A DNA stretch of 64,000 nt from JADJDM01 sp044352985 (GCA_044352985.1 JBILCU010000004.1:124001-188000), one strand, 5' to 3'; shown: positions 8,102-17,418, counted from the stretch's first letter. Translations and numbers: made by a program. The notes: a model not told the origin generated them from the letters alone.

Positions 8102-8983
8102 TTATTTCAATGCTGCTACAAGTTCGTTTGGATGATGCAGAATAGTTAGATTTTTAATGTGTTTAAAATCAAAAACCATTTCTGCACTACCTCCAATAAA
8201 AAACTGAATATTTTTATTATTTCTTTTAATTGCAGCTAAATGACTTTGTAAGTCGGTTGGCTTTTTTCTTGAAATGTTAAATGTAAGTGCATGTGTAACT
8301 CCGGTTTTTTTCAATAATTCATCTAGGTTTTTAGATGGTAAATTTTGACCTACCATTATTGTTAAATAACCTGCTTTTCTAATAACATAGTCGGAAAGCA
8401 TTAAACTAATTTCATGAAATTCTTCAGCAGGTAGGTATAACAAGAATTTTTTATCAAATCGGGATGTTGCAGGCAAGCCATCTGTGGCCGACATTAATTT
8501 TCTTTTTAGCAAACATGTAGCAAAATGTTCCTGCGAAGGCATTGCTTTGCTGGAAATCCAAAGAATACCTGTTTTTACTAAAAACGGGTAAATGACTTTT
8601 AACATGGCATCATATAAACCATATCGTAAAACTAAAGCTGAAAAAATTTTTTCAAAATTAATTTCGTCATACGTTAACATTGCAATTATCAAATCATTAA
8701 TGTATGCGTTAATTGCATGATCATCGTTAGGGTCGGTTTGTATTTTTTGAATGACTTTATTAATATCATCTTCTTTCATTGCGGATACTTTAGATATTTT
8801 GTATCCATTTTCAAGTAATGTGGAAACATTCAATATTTTCTTCAACTGAATTTCATCATAATACCTGATGTTAGTTGGAGTACGATGTGGCTGAATTAAA
8901 TCATATCGCTTCTCCCAGATTCTGATAGTATGCGCTTTGATACCCGTTAATCTTTCCAGATCGTTAATTTGATACTTTTCCAT
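8102..8983 (-). CDS. MerR-family regulator with B12-binding domain (CarH/LitR-like)
   Basis: 293 residues from the ATG at 8983. A MerR helix-turn-helix (residues 2-70, QINDLERLTGIKAHTIRIWE) is followed by a four-helix bundle and a cobalamin-binding Rossmann domain. The bundle carries the CarH-type W-x9-EH motif (Trp142, Glu152, His153). The B12 loop is AEEFHEISL, keeping the lower-ligand His (His190), with GGSAEMVF near the end. In CarH, light releases adenosylcobalamin-dependent repression of carotenoid genes. Here Ile143 occupies the position of the His next to Trp that caps cobalt in illuminated Thermus CarH, so light sensing may differ. It heads the operon and probably autoregulates it. 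The upstream ATG at 9052 would add 23 hydrophobic residues and is unlikely. Confidence 0.9.
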   Translation of the reverse strand: MEKYQINDLERLTGIKAHTIRIWEKRYDLIQPHRTPTNIRYYDEIQLKKILNVSTLLENGYKISKVSAMKEDDINKVIQKIQTDPNDDHAINAYINDLIIAMLTYDEINFEKIFSALVLRYGLYDAMLKVIYPFLVKTGILWISSKAMPSQEHFATCLLKRKLMSATDGLPATSRFDKKFLLYLPAEEFHEISLMLSDYVIRKAGYLTIMVGQNLPSKNLDELLKKTGVTHALTFNISRKKPTDLQSHLAAIKRNNKNIQFFIGGSAEMVFDFKHIKNLTILHHPNELVAALK

Positions 8984-9018
8984 TTTGTTTAACTTTATTT
9001 TTGCAATGATAAACAAAA
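8983..9018. promoter_or_regulatory. Inverted repeat at the carotenoid operon start, candidate operator
   Basis: TTTTGTTTA (8983-8991) and TAAACAAAA (9010-9018) are exact complements 18 bases apart, overlapping the regulator start codon. A related TTGTTCA lies at 9029-9035. Position at the 5' end of a self-regulated operon fits a MerR-type site, but the AT-rich setting makes chance possible. Confidence 0.35.
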
Positions 9019-9131
9019 AAAGAATTACTTGTTCATTTTTTTTTGAAATCAAACATAAAAGGTTAATAACTATTGTTATATCAATAAATTTTAATGTGGT
9101 TGGAAATTATTTTAGCATAAAAAAGTAAAGT

Positions 9132-10304
9132 ATGTCTGATTTAATTCATTTTTTTAAACCAATACAATTAGAAAAGTTTATAGATAGTGAGCCTCAGACC
9201 GGTACACTGGGAAATATTATATCAAAATATGCTGATGAAAATGAATTTCCTGAGTTAGAAGCTGACATTGCAATCATTGGTGTAAATGAAGATCGTCAGG
9301 CAGAAAAGAATGCAGGTACGGCAAATGCACCCGATGAAGTAAGAAAATTTTTGTATAAACTTAACATAGGAAGTTTTGAACCAAAAATTATTGATTTAGG
9401 TAATATTCAAAAAGGATTTGAAGTAGATGATACTTATTATGCATTAGCTAAAACAATAGAGACCCTAGTTAAAAAAAACATTGTTCCAATTATTATTGGT
9501 GGTTCACAGGATTTAACCTATGCCCAGTTCAGAGGTTATGAAAATTTGGAACAAACCATTAATATGGTTACTGTGGATGCTGAATTTGATTTAGGTGATC
9601 CTGAAATGATGAATACCAATTCCAGTTTTTTAGGGAAAATAATTTTGCATCAGCCCAATTATTTATTCAACTATAGCAATATCGGTTATCAAACTTATTT
9701 GGTTAATCCTTCATCTATAAACATGATGAACAAATTGTATTTTGATTGTTATCGTTTAGGCAATATTCGTGATAACATTCAGGAAGCAGAGCCAATTATT
9801 CGTCATGCAGATATGTTGAGTTTTGATTTCTCTTCTATCAAACATTCAGATGCGCCTGCCCAGCAAGTGCCACAGCCAAACGGATTTTATTCAGAAGAAG
9901 CGTGCCAGATGATGCGATATGCAGGAATGAACGATAAATTAAGTTCATTGGGATTGTATGAAATTAATCCGGAATTTGATGAAAGAGGAAAAACATCACA
10001 TTTAGCTGCACAAATGATTTGGTGTTTTATGGATGGATTTTATCATCGTAAAAAAGATTATCCAACACGTACAAGTCCTGATTACACTCGTTTTCATGTG
10101 TTTTTACAAGACAATAGATACGAAATTAATTTTTACAAGAGCAATAAGAGTGATCGCTGGTGGATGGAAGTTCCTTATCCAAGTCATGAAAAATTAAAGT
10201 TTGAAAGACATGCATTAATTCCTTGTTCTTACAAGGACTATGAAACTGCTTGCAAAGATGAGATACCTGACAGATGGTGGCAAACCTATCAAAAACTACA
10301 ATAA
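9132..10304 (+). CDS. Arginase/formimidoylglutamase-family protein with altered metal site
   Basis: 390 residues with the ureohydrolase fold, similar to Bacteroidota proteins named formimidoylglutamase. Three metal-binding motifs can be lined up but are changed. GGDHS is GGSQD (residues 123-127), DAHxD is DAEFD (149-153), and SxDxDxxDP is SFDFSSIKHSD (230-240). Thus both His ligands are Gln/Glu and one Asp is Ser, while Asp149, Asp153 and Asp232 remain. A normal Mn2 cluster is unlikely, so the catalytic activity is uncertain. No histidine-degradation genes other than hutD (31 kb) are in the window. Divergent from the carotenoid operon; followed by the YggS gene 8 bases on. Confidence 0.85.
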   Translation: MSDLIHFFKPIQLEKFIDSEPQTGTLGNIISKYADENEFPELEADIAIIGVNEDRQAEKNAGTANAPDEVRKFLYKLNIGSFEPKIIDLGNIQKGFEVDDTYYALAKTIETLVKKNIVPIIIGGSQDLTYAQFRGYENLEQTINMVTVDAEFDLGDPEMMNTNSSFLGKIILHQPNYLFNYSNIGYQTYLVNPSSINMMNKLYFDCYRLGNIRDNIQEAEPIIRHADMLSFDFSSIKHSDAPAQQVPQPNGFYSEEACQMMRYAGMNDKLSSLGLYEINPEFDERGKTSHLAAQMIWCFMDGFYHRKKDYPTRTSPDYTRFHVFLQDNRYEINFYKSNKSDRWWMEVPYPSHEKLKFERHALIPCSYKDYETACKDEIPDRWWQTYQKLQ

Positions 10305-10312
10305 TAATTAAG

Positions 10313-10981
10313 ATGAGTATAGCTGAAAATTTATCTTCAATAAAAATTGAACTTCCGGAACATGTAAAATTAATTGCTGTTTCAAAAACCTATCCGGCTG
10401 AAAATATTCTTGAAGCTTACCAAACTGGGCATAAAATTTTTGGTGAAAACAAAGTACAGGAATTAGTTGAAAAATTCGACCAGTTACCAAAAGATATGGA
10501 ATGGCATTTAATAGGGCATTTGCAAAGTAACAAAGTAAAATACATAGCCCCTTTTGTCTCATTAATTCATTCTGTAGATAGTTTAAAATTGCTGCAAGAA
10601 ATCAATAAACAAGCAATAAAAAATAATCGAGTAATTTCTTGTTTACTCCAAATTTACATTGCAAGCGAAGAAACTAAATTCGGACTTTCAGAGGAAGAAT
10701 GTTTAGCATTAATTCATTCATCAGCTTTTAAAGAATTAAACAATATAAAAATTGTTGGCTTGATGGGAATGGCTAGTAATACAGAAGATACAAATCAAAT
10801 CAAAAAAGAATTTGGTCACTTAAATAAATTCTTCAATCAATTAAGTTCATCTATTCAATTACCAAATATCAATTGGAAAGAAATAAGCATGGGAATGAGT
10901 AGTGATTATAAAATTGCCATAGAAGAAGGCTCAACGTTAGTGAGAGTAGGTAGTAGTATTTTCGGAAAAAGGAATTACTAA
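10313..10981 (+). CDS. YggS-family PLP homeostasis protein
   Basis: 222 residues from the ATG at 10313. A single alanine-racemase-type TIM barrel without the C-terminal racemase domain. The PLP lysine is Lys25 in LIAVSKTYP; other family marks are GENKVQELVEK, WHLIGHLQSNK and MGMSSDYKIAIEEGSTLVRVGS. The family controls free pyridoxal phosphate and is usually not catalytic. A start at 10274 would run 31 bases into the previous gene and add an atypical leader, so 10313 is chosen. The stop overlaps that of the converging glycosyltransferase gene. Confidence 0.95.
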   Translation: MSIAENLSSIKIELPEHVKLIAVSKTYPAENILEAYQTGHKIFGENKVQELVEKFDQLPKDMEWHLIGHLQSNKVKYIAPFVSLIHSVDSLKLLQEINKQAIKNNRVISCLLQIYIASEETKFGLSEEECLALIHSSAFKELNNIKIVGLMGMASNTEDTNQIKKEFGHLNKFFNQLSSSIQLPNINWKEISMGMSSDYKIAIEEGSTLVRVGSSIFGKRNY

Positions 10982-12414
10982 TTAACGTCTTTGTTTAGTT
11001 CGTATACATCAAAAAACTGAGTTGGTAAATTTAGTTTCTCATAATTTACTGGAACAATAGTTTGCTCTAAATCTTTTCTAATTATGTAGTATCTATTATT
11101 TATAGACATAGACAAGCTTACATAATTATATCTAATCATATACGTTTGTAAATTCCAATCGTTCCACATATTTTCAGGAATTCCAACAAGTTCACCTTGC
11201 TTAAAAATAGATTTAGTTAAATATACATCATGCAACAATTCCTCGTCACGTTTTGTTTTGCCAAAAGAAATAAAACAGTAGCTAATTCCGCTAATTAAAA
11301 CTATGAAGGTGAAAATACGAAGAGCTTTTTTTGGTTTTTCAGAATGGAAAATAATGAATGATAAATAATGTGAAGCAAGAAGTGAAAATGCCAAAATAAA
11401 ATAAGGAAAAGCGGTTACAAGATAAAAGCCTCTCTGTTCTAAAGTAATCATAAGTGGTAAGGAGCCACTTAATCCAATTAATACAAGCCAATATAATTCT
11501 TGTTTTTTTACATTACCAAATGATGAATTATTTATTTTATTCCTACCTATTAAGTAGAGAATAAAAGTTAATGCAGCCACAGGTATAAGTTCGTTCAATA
11601 ATTTAAATAACAAATAAAATCTGTTTTCAGTAGTAGCTCCAACATGGTTAAAGGTATTAACCAATCGAATTGAAAAATATTTTTTAAAACTTGTGTAAGC
11701 ATCCGGAAAAATGAAAAGTAATATACTATATATAAATACAAACATTGATGCTAAAAAAAGAGTACTTAAAAAATGACTTTTTAAACTTTTTAAGTTTGGT
11801 TTAGTAATCCAAATTAATGCAATGCTACTTATTGGAAACAAACCTTGAATACCTTTTGTTAATGTAGCAAGCACAATAAATAATGCAGATACAAATAAAT
11901 TTAAGTATGTTTTTTCATTTTTAAAGGAGGCTTTATGAATAAAGTAAATAGAAGTTAAATCAAACACTGTCATTACAGTTTCTTCAACATGATTTTGAAA
12001 TGCCCAGAAAACAACAGGTGTTATAGAGAAAAAAAGTAACGGAACAAATGCATGTTTTTTTTGTTCTGATGTTATATCAAGTTGTTTCCAGAATTTATAA
12101 ATAACAAATAGAGTGAAAGCAAAAAAACTAAAACAAAAAATGCGTTCAGTGTACATGGAGTAACCAAATAGTTTGAAATAAATAGAAATTAAACCACCAT
12201 ACAGAGGTGGTTGTTCATGGTATTCAAACATACAGGTTTTACTAAAACTTTGATTCCAAAATGTACCGATGCCTTCAGATAAATTCTTCCCTACGCTTAT
12301 ATAAAGCATGCCATCCATAAAAATTCCATCTTGAATTAATGGAGCTATAACTAAAATTAATATAACTCCTAAAGTGAAGAACCAATAATAGTTAAACAAT
12401 GTGGATTTAATCAT
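10978..12414 (-). CDS. GT39/ArnT-like membrane glycosyltransferase
   Basis: 478 residues with about ten or more membrane segments. A large first loop contains DGMLYISVGKNLSEG and the HEQPPLYGG stretch, as in the PMT/ArnT superfamily, where the first loop carries the catalytic Asp. Such enzymes move sugars from polyprenyl carriers to lipid or protein on the periplasmic side; donor and acceptor cannot be predicted. The start is taken as ATG at 12414; a TTG two codons upstream is possible. It overlaps the ribD 3' end by 8 bases, so the two are probably co-transcribed. A second relative lies at 41038-42594. Confidence 0.8.
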   Translation of the reverse strand: MIKSTLFNYYWFFTLGVILILVIAPLIQDGIFMDGMLYISVGKNLSEGIGTFWNQSFSKTCMFEYHEQPPLYGGLISIYFKLFGYSMYTERIFCFSFFAFTLFVIYKFWKQLDITSEQKKHAFVPLLFFSITPVVFWAFQNHVEETVMTVFDLTSIYFIHKASFKNEKTYLNLFVSALFIVLATLTKGIQGLFPISSIALIWITKPNLKSLKSHFLSTLFLASMFVFIYSILLFIFPDAYTSFKKYFSIRLVNTFNHVGATTENRFYLLFKLLNELIPVAALTFILYLIGRNKINNSSFGNVKKQELYWLVLIGLSGSLPLMITLEQRGFYLVTAFPYFILAFSLLASHYLSFIIFHSEKPKKALRIFTFIVLISGISYCFISFGKTKRDEELLHDVYLTKSIFKQGELVGIPENMWNDWNLQTYMIRYNYVSLSMSINNRYYIIRKDLEQTIVPVNYEKLNLPTQFFDVYELNKDVN

Positions 12415-13447
12415 GTTCAATTAAATAAAGACGGTCTGTTCCAATTGTGGTAAAAGTTGATTTATCAAATTCAAATATTGGTGCTTTTATACCTGATCCA
12501 AATTGTTTTTCTCCAACAAAAATTCTTGCTTCATCCCATAAATTAATATCAATTACAGATTGAAGTAATTTTGTGCCACCTTCTATAATTACAGATTGAA
12601 TTTTTAATTCAGCTAATTTTTTAAAAAGGTTGGTAATTGTAAATTCATCTGGTTTTATTTTAACGAATTTTACATGATTTAATTGGTCGTTTTTAATGTT
12701 GTTAAAAACAAATACTTCTGCATTATTTTTAAAAATTTCAGCATTAGAGGAAATTTTAAGGGTTTTATCTATGATAATTCGAATAGGATTTTTACCTACA
12801 ACTAAACGAGTTGTAAGTTGAGGATTATCGTTTAATACTGTATTTGTACCAACCATTATTGCTTGTTCTTCAGCACGCCATTTATGAACTAATTTTTTAC
12901 TTTCTTCACAGGTAATCCAGTTTTCATTTTTATTAATTGGTAATGGAGTTTTAAAAATAAATCCGTCTTTTGTTTCTGCCCATTTTAAAATTATATATGG
13001 TCTGTTATTTTTAAAAAATGTGAAAAATCGTTTATTTAATTTTAATGCTTCTTTTGCTAAAACACCTTCAATTACTTCGATTTTATGATCAATTAATTTT
13101 TGGATTCCTTTTCCAGAAACTAATGGGTTAACATCTTTATTGGCAATAACAACAGTTTTAAATTTCTTCTTGATAATTAAATCAGAGCAAGGTGGTGTTT
13201 TCCCAAAATGTGAACAAGGTTCCAAATTTACATACAAGGTACAATCAGTAAAATCAAAATTTTCAGCGAGTTTATTTATTGCATTTACCTCTGCATGCTC
13301 CTTACCAAATATTTCGTGATAACCTTCTGAAATTATGGTGTTATTTTTTACAATTACACATCCAACCAAAGGATTTGGAGCTACCATTCCTTTTCCATTT
13401 TCCGCAAGTTGCAGAACGCGCTTCATGTAAAATTCATGCTGTTTCAA
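12407..13447 (-). CDS. ribD: Riboflavin biosynthesis deaminase/reductase
   Basis: 346 residues, bifunctional. The N-terminal zinc deaminase (residues 1-145) has HAEVNAI and LEPCSHFGKTPPC. The C-terminal reductase (150-346) has KWAETKDGFIF, MVGTNTVLNDNPQLTTR and VIIEGGTKLLQ. It catalyses the second and third steps from GTP to riboflavin. The start is TTG at 13447: it keeps the family's typical HEFYMKRVLQLA opening, which the next ATG (13426) would cut. No other rib genes are nearby. Confidence 0.95.
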   Translation of the reverse strand: MKQHEFYMKRVLQLAENGKGMVAPNPLVGCVIVKNNTIISEGYHEIFGKEHAEVNAINKLAENFDFTDCTLYVNLEPCSHFGKTPPCSDLIIKKKFKTVVIANKDVNPLVSGKGIQKLIDHKIEVIEGVLAKEALKLNKRFFTFFKNNRPYIILKWAETKDGFIFKTPLPINKNENWITCEESKKLVHKWRAEEQAIMVGTNTVLNDNPQLTTRLVVGKNPIRIIIDKTLKISSNAEIFKNNAEVFVFNNIKNDQLNHVKFVKIKPDEFTITNLFKKLAELKIQSVIIEGGTKLLQSVIDINLWDEARIFVGEKQFGSGIKAPIFEFDKSTFTTIGTDRLYLIEHD

Positions 13448-13546
13448 TTTAGTAAATTTAAGAATTACAAACTAATATGAAATTAAAGAATAAATAATTG
13501 GGTGTTTTTTGATTTGATAAAATCAAAAAATGCATATTTGATAGTT

Positions 13547-13927
13547 TTATTTTTTATTTTTATCTGGTTCGTACGAGAAAAATAAATTCAACCATATTAA
13601 TCTGGAAAGTCTTATTGCTAAAGGGCTTAATAAAATAATGGTTATAGTAATAAATAATGCAAAATTAAAGGTATCCCATTCAAGAACGGTTAAATATAAA
13701 ATAAACCATAACAAAAACCAACCGGATGTTAATCCATAAGAAGCATACATTGCTCCGTAAAAAAATCCTGTTTCACGTTCGTATTTTAAATTACAGCTTG
13801 AGCAATGTTCATGCATATTGAACATGTTTTTTAAATTATAGGGATTTTTAAATTTAAAAACATCTCCTTTGTGGCATTTCGGACACTTATTAAACAAAAC
13901 TGAATATGTTTTTGAAGCAATTTTCAT
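13547..13927 (-). CDS. DUF983 zinc-ribbon membrane protein
   Basis: 126 residues. An N-terminal zinc ribbon with CPKCHKGD and CSSCNLKYERE (two CxxC pairs, residues 15-45) is followed by two membrane helices (about 58-80 and 85-105). This is the DUF983 layout, including the GFFYGAMYASYG motif. Function unknown in the family. It lies 99 bases upstream of ribD on the same strand. Confidence 0.88.
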   Translation of the reverse strand: MKIASKTYSVLFNKCPKCHKGDVFKFKNPYNLKNMFNMHEHCSSCNLKYERETGFFYGAMYASYGLTSGWFLLWFILYLTVLEWDTFNFALFITITIILLSPLAIRLSRLIWLNLFFSYEPDKNKK

Positions 13928-14077
13928 TATTTAAAATTTTAGTTAATTCTATACAATTTTTAATTTTTCAAATATCATTTTCAAGCTAAAGCATGTAGTT
14001 CTTATTTTCAGCATCTTCGATTCGATAAGAACTAAAAAACAATTTTTTCAACTTAAATACATTCAACTAATACTAAA

Positions 14078-14112
14078 AAAAAATGCTTTAATTTTTAATT
14101 AAAGCATTTTTT
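14078..14112 (-). terminator. Rho-independent terminator after typA
   Basis: A 16-base perfect stem (14078-14093 with 14097-14112) and TTT loop, ending in a T-run on the minus strand, starts 9 bases beyond the typA stop. Confidence 0.8.
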
Positions 14113-14121
14113 ATTTTATTG

Positions 14122-15930
14122 TTAAGCTAGCACTTGTTTTTGAACGCGTTTACGTTCGTTTTCATCTAAGACAATTTTACGAATACGTAAATGATTTGGT
14201 GTAATTTCTACATATTCATCGTTTGCAATATATTCCATTGATTCTTCCAATGAAAACTTAATTGGAGGGGAGATTCTCATTTTCTCATCTGTACCGCTTG
14301 CACGCATATTGGTTAATTTTTTCTCACCACATAAGTTAATTACTAAATCATCTGGACGAATATGCTCACCTACTACCATTCCAGGATATACTTCTTCACC
14401 TGGAGCAATAAAGAATTTGCCTCTGTCGTGCAATTTATCAATACTATAAGCAACCGAAACACCTTTTTCCTTACTGATCAATACACCGGCAATTCGTTGA
14501 GCAATTGTACCTTTCCATGGCTCGTATGATTTAAAACGATGAGCCATAATTGCTTCACCAGCTGTTGCAGTTAATATGTTATTACGCAAACCAATAATAC
14601 CACGAGAAGGAATTTCAAATTCCATGTGTATTAAATCACCTTTAGGTTGCATTACCAACATATCTCCTTTACGTTGAGAAACTAGGTCAATTACTTTACT
14701 GGTTGATTCTTCTGGGCAATCAACTGTTAAAACCTCAACTGGCTCACATTTTTTACCATCAATTTCTTTGATGATTACCTGTGGCTGTCCTACCTGCAAT
14801 TCGTAACCTTCACGTCTCATGGTTTCAATTAAAACAGATAAGTGAAGAATACCTCTTCCATAAACCAAATAAGAATCAGGAGAAGAAGTTTCTTCTACAC
14901 GAAGAGCTAGGTTTTTTTCCAACTCTTTCATTAAACGATCGCGTAAGTGACGAGAAGTAACAAATTTACCATCTTTACCGAAAAATGGTGAATTGTTAAT
15001 AGTAAACAACATGTTCATAGTTGGCTCATCGATAGAGATTACTGGTAAACCTTCAGGGTTTTCAAAATCAGCTACAGTGTCACCAATTTCAAAACCTTCA
15101 ATTCCGGTAAATGCACAAATATCTCCTGCAAAAACTTCAGTAACTTTTGTTTTACCTAAACCGTCAAATACAAAAAGGTCTTTTATTCTTGATTTTACAA
15201 TACTTCCGTCTCTTTTTACCACACTCACCGGCATGTTTTCTTTTATTATACCTCTATAAACACGACCGATTGCAATACGACCGATAAAAGAAGAATAATC
15301 TAATGATGTGATTTGTAATTGTAAGGTTCCTTCGCGTTTTGGAGCTTCTGGAATTTTTTCAATAATGGTATCTAATAAATAAGTAATATCTTCTGTTGGA
15401 GTTTTCCAATCCGGACCCATCCAACCTTGTTTAGATGAACCATAAACAGTTGGGAAATCCAATTGTTCTTCGGTAGCATTTAAGTTAAAGAATAAATCAA
15501 AAACCATATCGTGAACCTCTTCTGGTTTACAGTTTGGTTTATCTACTTTATTAATAACCAAAATGGCTTTTTTACCTTGTGAAATTGCTTTTTGAGTAAC
15601 AAAACGAGTTTGTGGCATTGGTCCTTCAAAAGCATCTACTAATAAAATAACACCATCTGCCATGTTTAATACACGTTCTACTTCACCACCAAAATCGGCG
15701 TGACCAGGAGTATCAATAATGTTGATTTTATGACCTTTATATGTCACTGCAACATTTTTAGCAAGAATGGTAATACCTCTTTCTCTTTCAAGGTCGTTGT
15801 TATCAAGAATTAATTCTCCTGTTTCTTGATTTTCACGAAATAATTTACAAGTGTGAAGAATTTTATCGACCAATGTAGTTTTACCGTGGTCAACGTGAGC
15901 AATAATAGCAATGTTACGAATAGTGGACAT
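14122..15930 (-). CDS. typA: Ribosome-associated GTPase TypA/BipA
   Basis: 602 residues, full length. The translational GTPase domain is at the N-terminus: IAHVDHGKTTLVDKIL (P-loop), DTPGHADFGGEV and NKVDKPNCKPEE. EF-G-like domains II, III and V follow, then the TypA-specific C-terminus (VYPGMVVGEHIRPDDL and TNMRASGTDEKM). It binds the ribosome and assists large-subunit assembly and adaptation to stress or cold. Standalone gene, with its own promoter (15950-15979) and terminator (14078-14112). Confidence 0.98.
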   Translation of the reverse strand: MSTIRNIAIIAHVDHGKTTLVDKILHTCKLFRENQETGELILDNNDLERERGITILAKNVAVTYKGHKINIIDTPGHADFGGEVERVLNMADGVILLVDAFEGPMPQTRFVTQKAISQGKKAILVINKVDKPNCKPEEVHDMVFDLFFNLNATEEQLDFPTVYGSSKQGWMGPDWKTPTEDITYLLDTIIEKIPEAPKREGTLQLQITSLDYSSFIGRIAIGRVYRGIIKENMPVSVVKRDGSIVKSRIKDLFVFDGLGKTKVTEVFAGDICAFTGIEGFEIGDTVADFENPEGLPVISIDEPTMNMLFTINNSPFFGKDGKFVTSRHLRDRLMKELEKNLALRVEETSSPDSYLVYGRGILHLSVLIETMRREGYELQVGQPQVIIKEIDGKKCEPVEVLTVDCPEESTSKVIDLVSQRKGDMLVMQPKGDLIHMEFEIPSRGIIGLRNNILTATAGEAIMAHRFKSYEPWKGTIAQRIAGVLISKEKGVSVAYSIDKLHDRGKFFIAPGEEVYPGMVVGEHIRPDDLVINLCGEKKLTNMRASGTDEKMRISPPIKFSLEESMEYIANDEYVEITPNHLRIRKIVLDENERKRVQKQVLA

Positions 15931-15949
15931 GTTTTATTTTTTGAGGCCG

Positions 15950-15979
15950 CAAAGGTAGTATAAATTCATTGAATTTCAA
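15950..15979 (-). promoter_or_regulatory. typA promoter
   Basis: The minus strand reads TACCTTTG (15950-15957), matching TAnnTTTG, with ATTG/TTG exactly 19 bases upstream (15977-15979). The start would be near 15945, leaving a leader of about 15 bases. Confidence 0.65.
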
Positions 15980-16062
15980 TTAATTTCAAATGAAAATAAC
16001 TAAACTTTAATAACTGATGCGTGAATTACTCAAAAAATATATTTTAATTAACAATGAAAATA

Positions 16063-16587
16063 TTATGCAATAACCGGAGGTGGTTCCATTTCATGACCAC
16101 AACTTTTACACGTTCTAAGATTTTTATCATTGTAAAATTTCTTAAAAACACTTTGAAATTGATTAGCAATATCTGTTAATGTAAAGTATTCTTCATATAA
16201 TTTAGCGTTACATTTTTCACAAAACCACAATAAGCCATCTTTTTCAGTTTCCTTACGTTTTCTCTCAATCACAAGCCCAATTGTATCTTTAAATCTTCTA
16301 GGATTGTGCGGAACTTTTGGTGGTAGTAAAAAAATCTCACCTTCATTAATAGGCACAGTAACAGACTTTCCTTCTTCCTGAATCTGCACTTCAATATTAC
16401 CTTTCAGCTGATAAAAAAACTCTTCGCTTTCATTATAGTGGTAGTCTTTTCTAGAATTTGGACCTCCAACAACCATAATAATAAATTCAGCATCTTTATA
16501 AACCACTTTATTATTAACCGGTGGTTTAAAATTATCTTTATTGTCTTCAATCCACTTGAAAAAATTGAATGGTCGGGTAATGCTCAT
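16063..16587 (-). CDS. nbaC: 3-hydroxyanthranilate 3,4-dioxygenase
   Basis: 174 residues, a cupin. The iron ligands His, Glu and His lie in DYHYNESEEFFYQ and KVPHNPRRF. The C-terminal rubredoxin-like zinc site has FCEKC and TCKSC, as in bacterial and fungal enzymes. It opens the ring of 3-hydroxyanthranilate, leading to quinolinate in the kynurenine route to NAD or in tryptophan breakdown. The start is ATG at 16587; an upstream in-frame TTG at 16629 lies upstream of the predicted promoter. No other kynurenine genes are in the window. Confidence 0.95.
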   Translation of the reverse strand: MSITRPFNFFKWIEDNKDNFKPPVNNKVVYKDAEFIIMVVGGPNSRKDYHYNESEEFFYQLKGNIEVQIQEEGKSVTVPINEGEIFLLPPKVPHNPRRFKDTIGLVIERKRKETEKDGLLWFCEKCNAKLYEEYFTLTDIANQFQSVFKKFYNDKNLRTCKSCGHEMEPPPVIA

Positions 16588-16598
16588 GATTTTTTTTT

Positions 16599-16629
16599 CA
16601 AACGTAATTATATTATTGAAAAAAAACAA
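16599..16629 (-). promoter_or_regulatory. Promoter of the 3-hydroxyanthranilate dioxygenase gene
   Basis: Minus-strand TACGTTTG (16599-16606) with TTG at 16627-16629, 20 bases upstream. Transcription would begin about 7 bases before the ATG at 16587, which also decides the start codon. Confidence 0.55.
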
Positions 16630-16677
16630 GGGTAAAATTTGTTACAGTTATTCATAAATTAGGGCTTTTAAATACAA

Positions 16678-17418
16678 ATGAAACTTTTCATTAAATTTCT
16701 TTTATTATTCTTAATTATAAATCAATTTTACTCTTGCAAAAAGGAAAATTGGTGCGATTGCATTAAGGGTTCAGGAAATGACCTTACTGAAGAGAGAGTT
16801 TTAAAGCCATTTGATAAAATATTGATTCAGGATAAACTAGAAGTTCATTTATTAAAAGGTATCAAATATGGCGTTAAACTAATAGCCGGATCAAAAGTAA
16901 TTTCATTAATTGAAACAGAAATAGAAAATGGAAAACTAATCCTATCAGATAACAATACTTGTGATTTTACTAGAAGCTATAAACGTAAAGTAAAGATTTA
17001 TATAACAGTTCCTAAACTAATTAATTTACAACACGATGGCTCTGGGGACGTTTTAATGGATGATCTGTTTGAATGTGATACGCTAAACTATTACTTGTCC
17101 GGTTCCGGAAATTTGTTTCTTAATTTAAATGCTAAAACTGTTTATGGGGGAATGCATGGTTTGGGCGATGTTTTCATAAAAGGTAAAGTGATTTCAAATT
17201 TCATCTATGCTAGTGGACAAGGATTTTTTGATGCCCGTGAAACGTATTCAAATGAAATGATATTAACTTTAAATACATCGGGTAAAATGGAAGTAAATGT
17301 GCTTAACTTTTTGAAAGTTGATATGTTAGCTACATCAACCGGAAATGTTTATTATATGGGTAATCCATCACAAATTATCACAAATATAAAAGGCAAAGGT
17401 AAGTTAATAAAGCAGTAA
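16678..17418 (+). CDS. DUF2807 (GIN-domain) lipoprotein
   Basis: 246 residues. A type II signal peptide ends in the lipobox FYSC (Cys20). The mature part shows the right-handed beta-helix repeats of DUF2807, including VLKPFDKILIQDKLEV, HDGSGDVLMDD and SGSGNLFLNLNAK. Such lipoproteins are common in Bacteroidota; no catalytic role is established, and adhesion or envelope functions are only suggested. Alone on the plus strand, 102 bases before the peroxidase gene. Confidence 0.88.
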   Translation: MKLFIKFLLLFLIINQFYSCKKENWCDCIKGSGNDLTEERVLKPFDKILIQDKLEVHLLKGIKYGVKLIAGSKVISLIETEIENGKLILSDNNTCDFTRSYKRKVKIYITVPKLINLQHDGSGDVLMDDLFECDTLNYYLSGSGNLFLNLNAKTVYGGMHGLGDVFIKGKVISNFIYASGQGFFDARETYSNEMILTLNTSGKMEVNVLNFLKVDMLATSTGNVYYMGNPSQIITNIKGKGKLIKQ

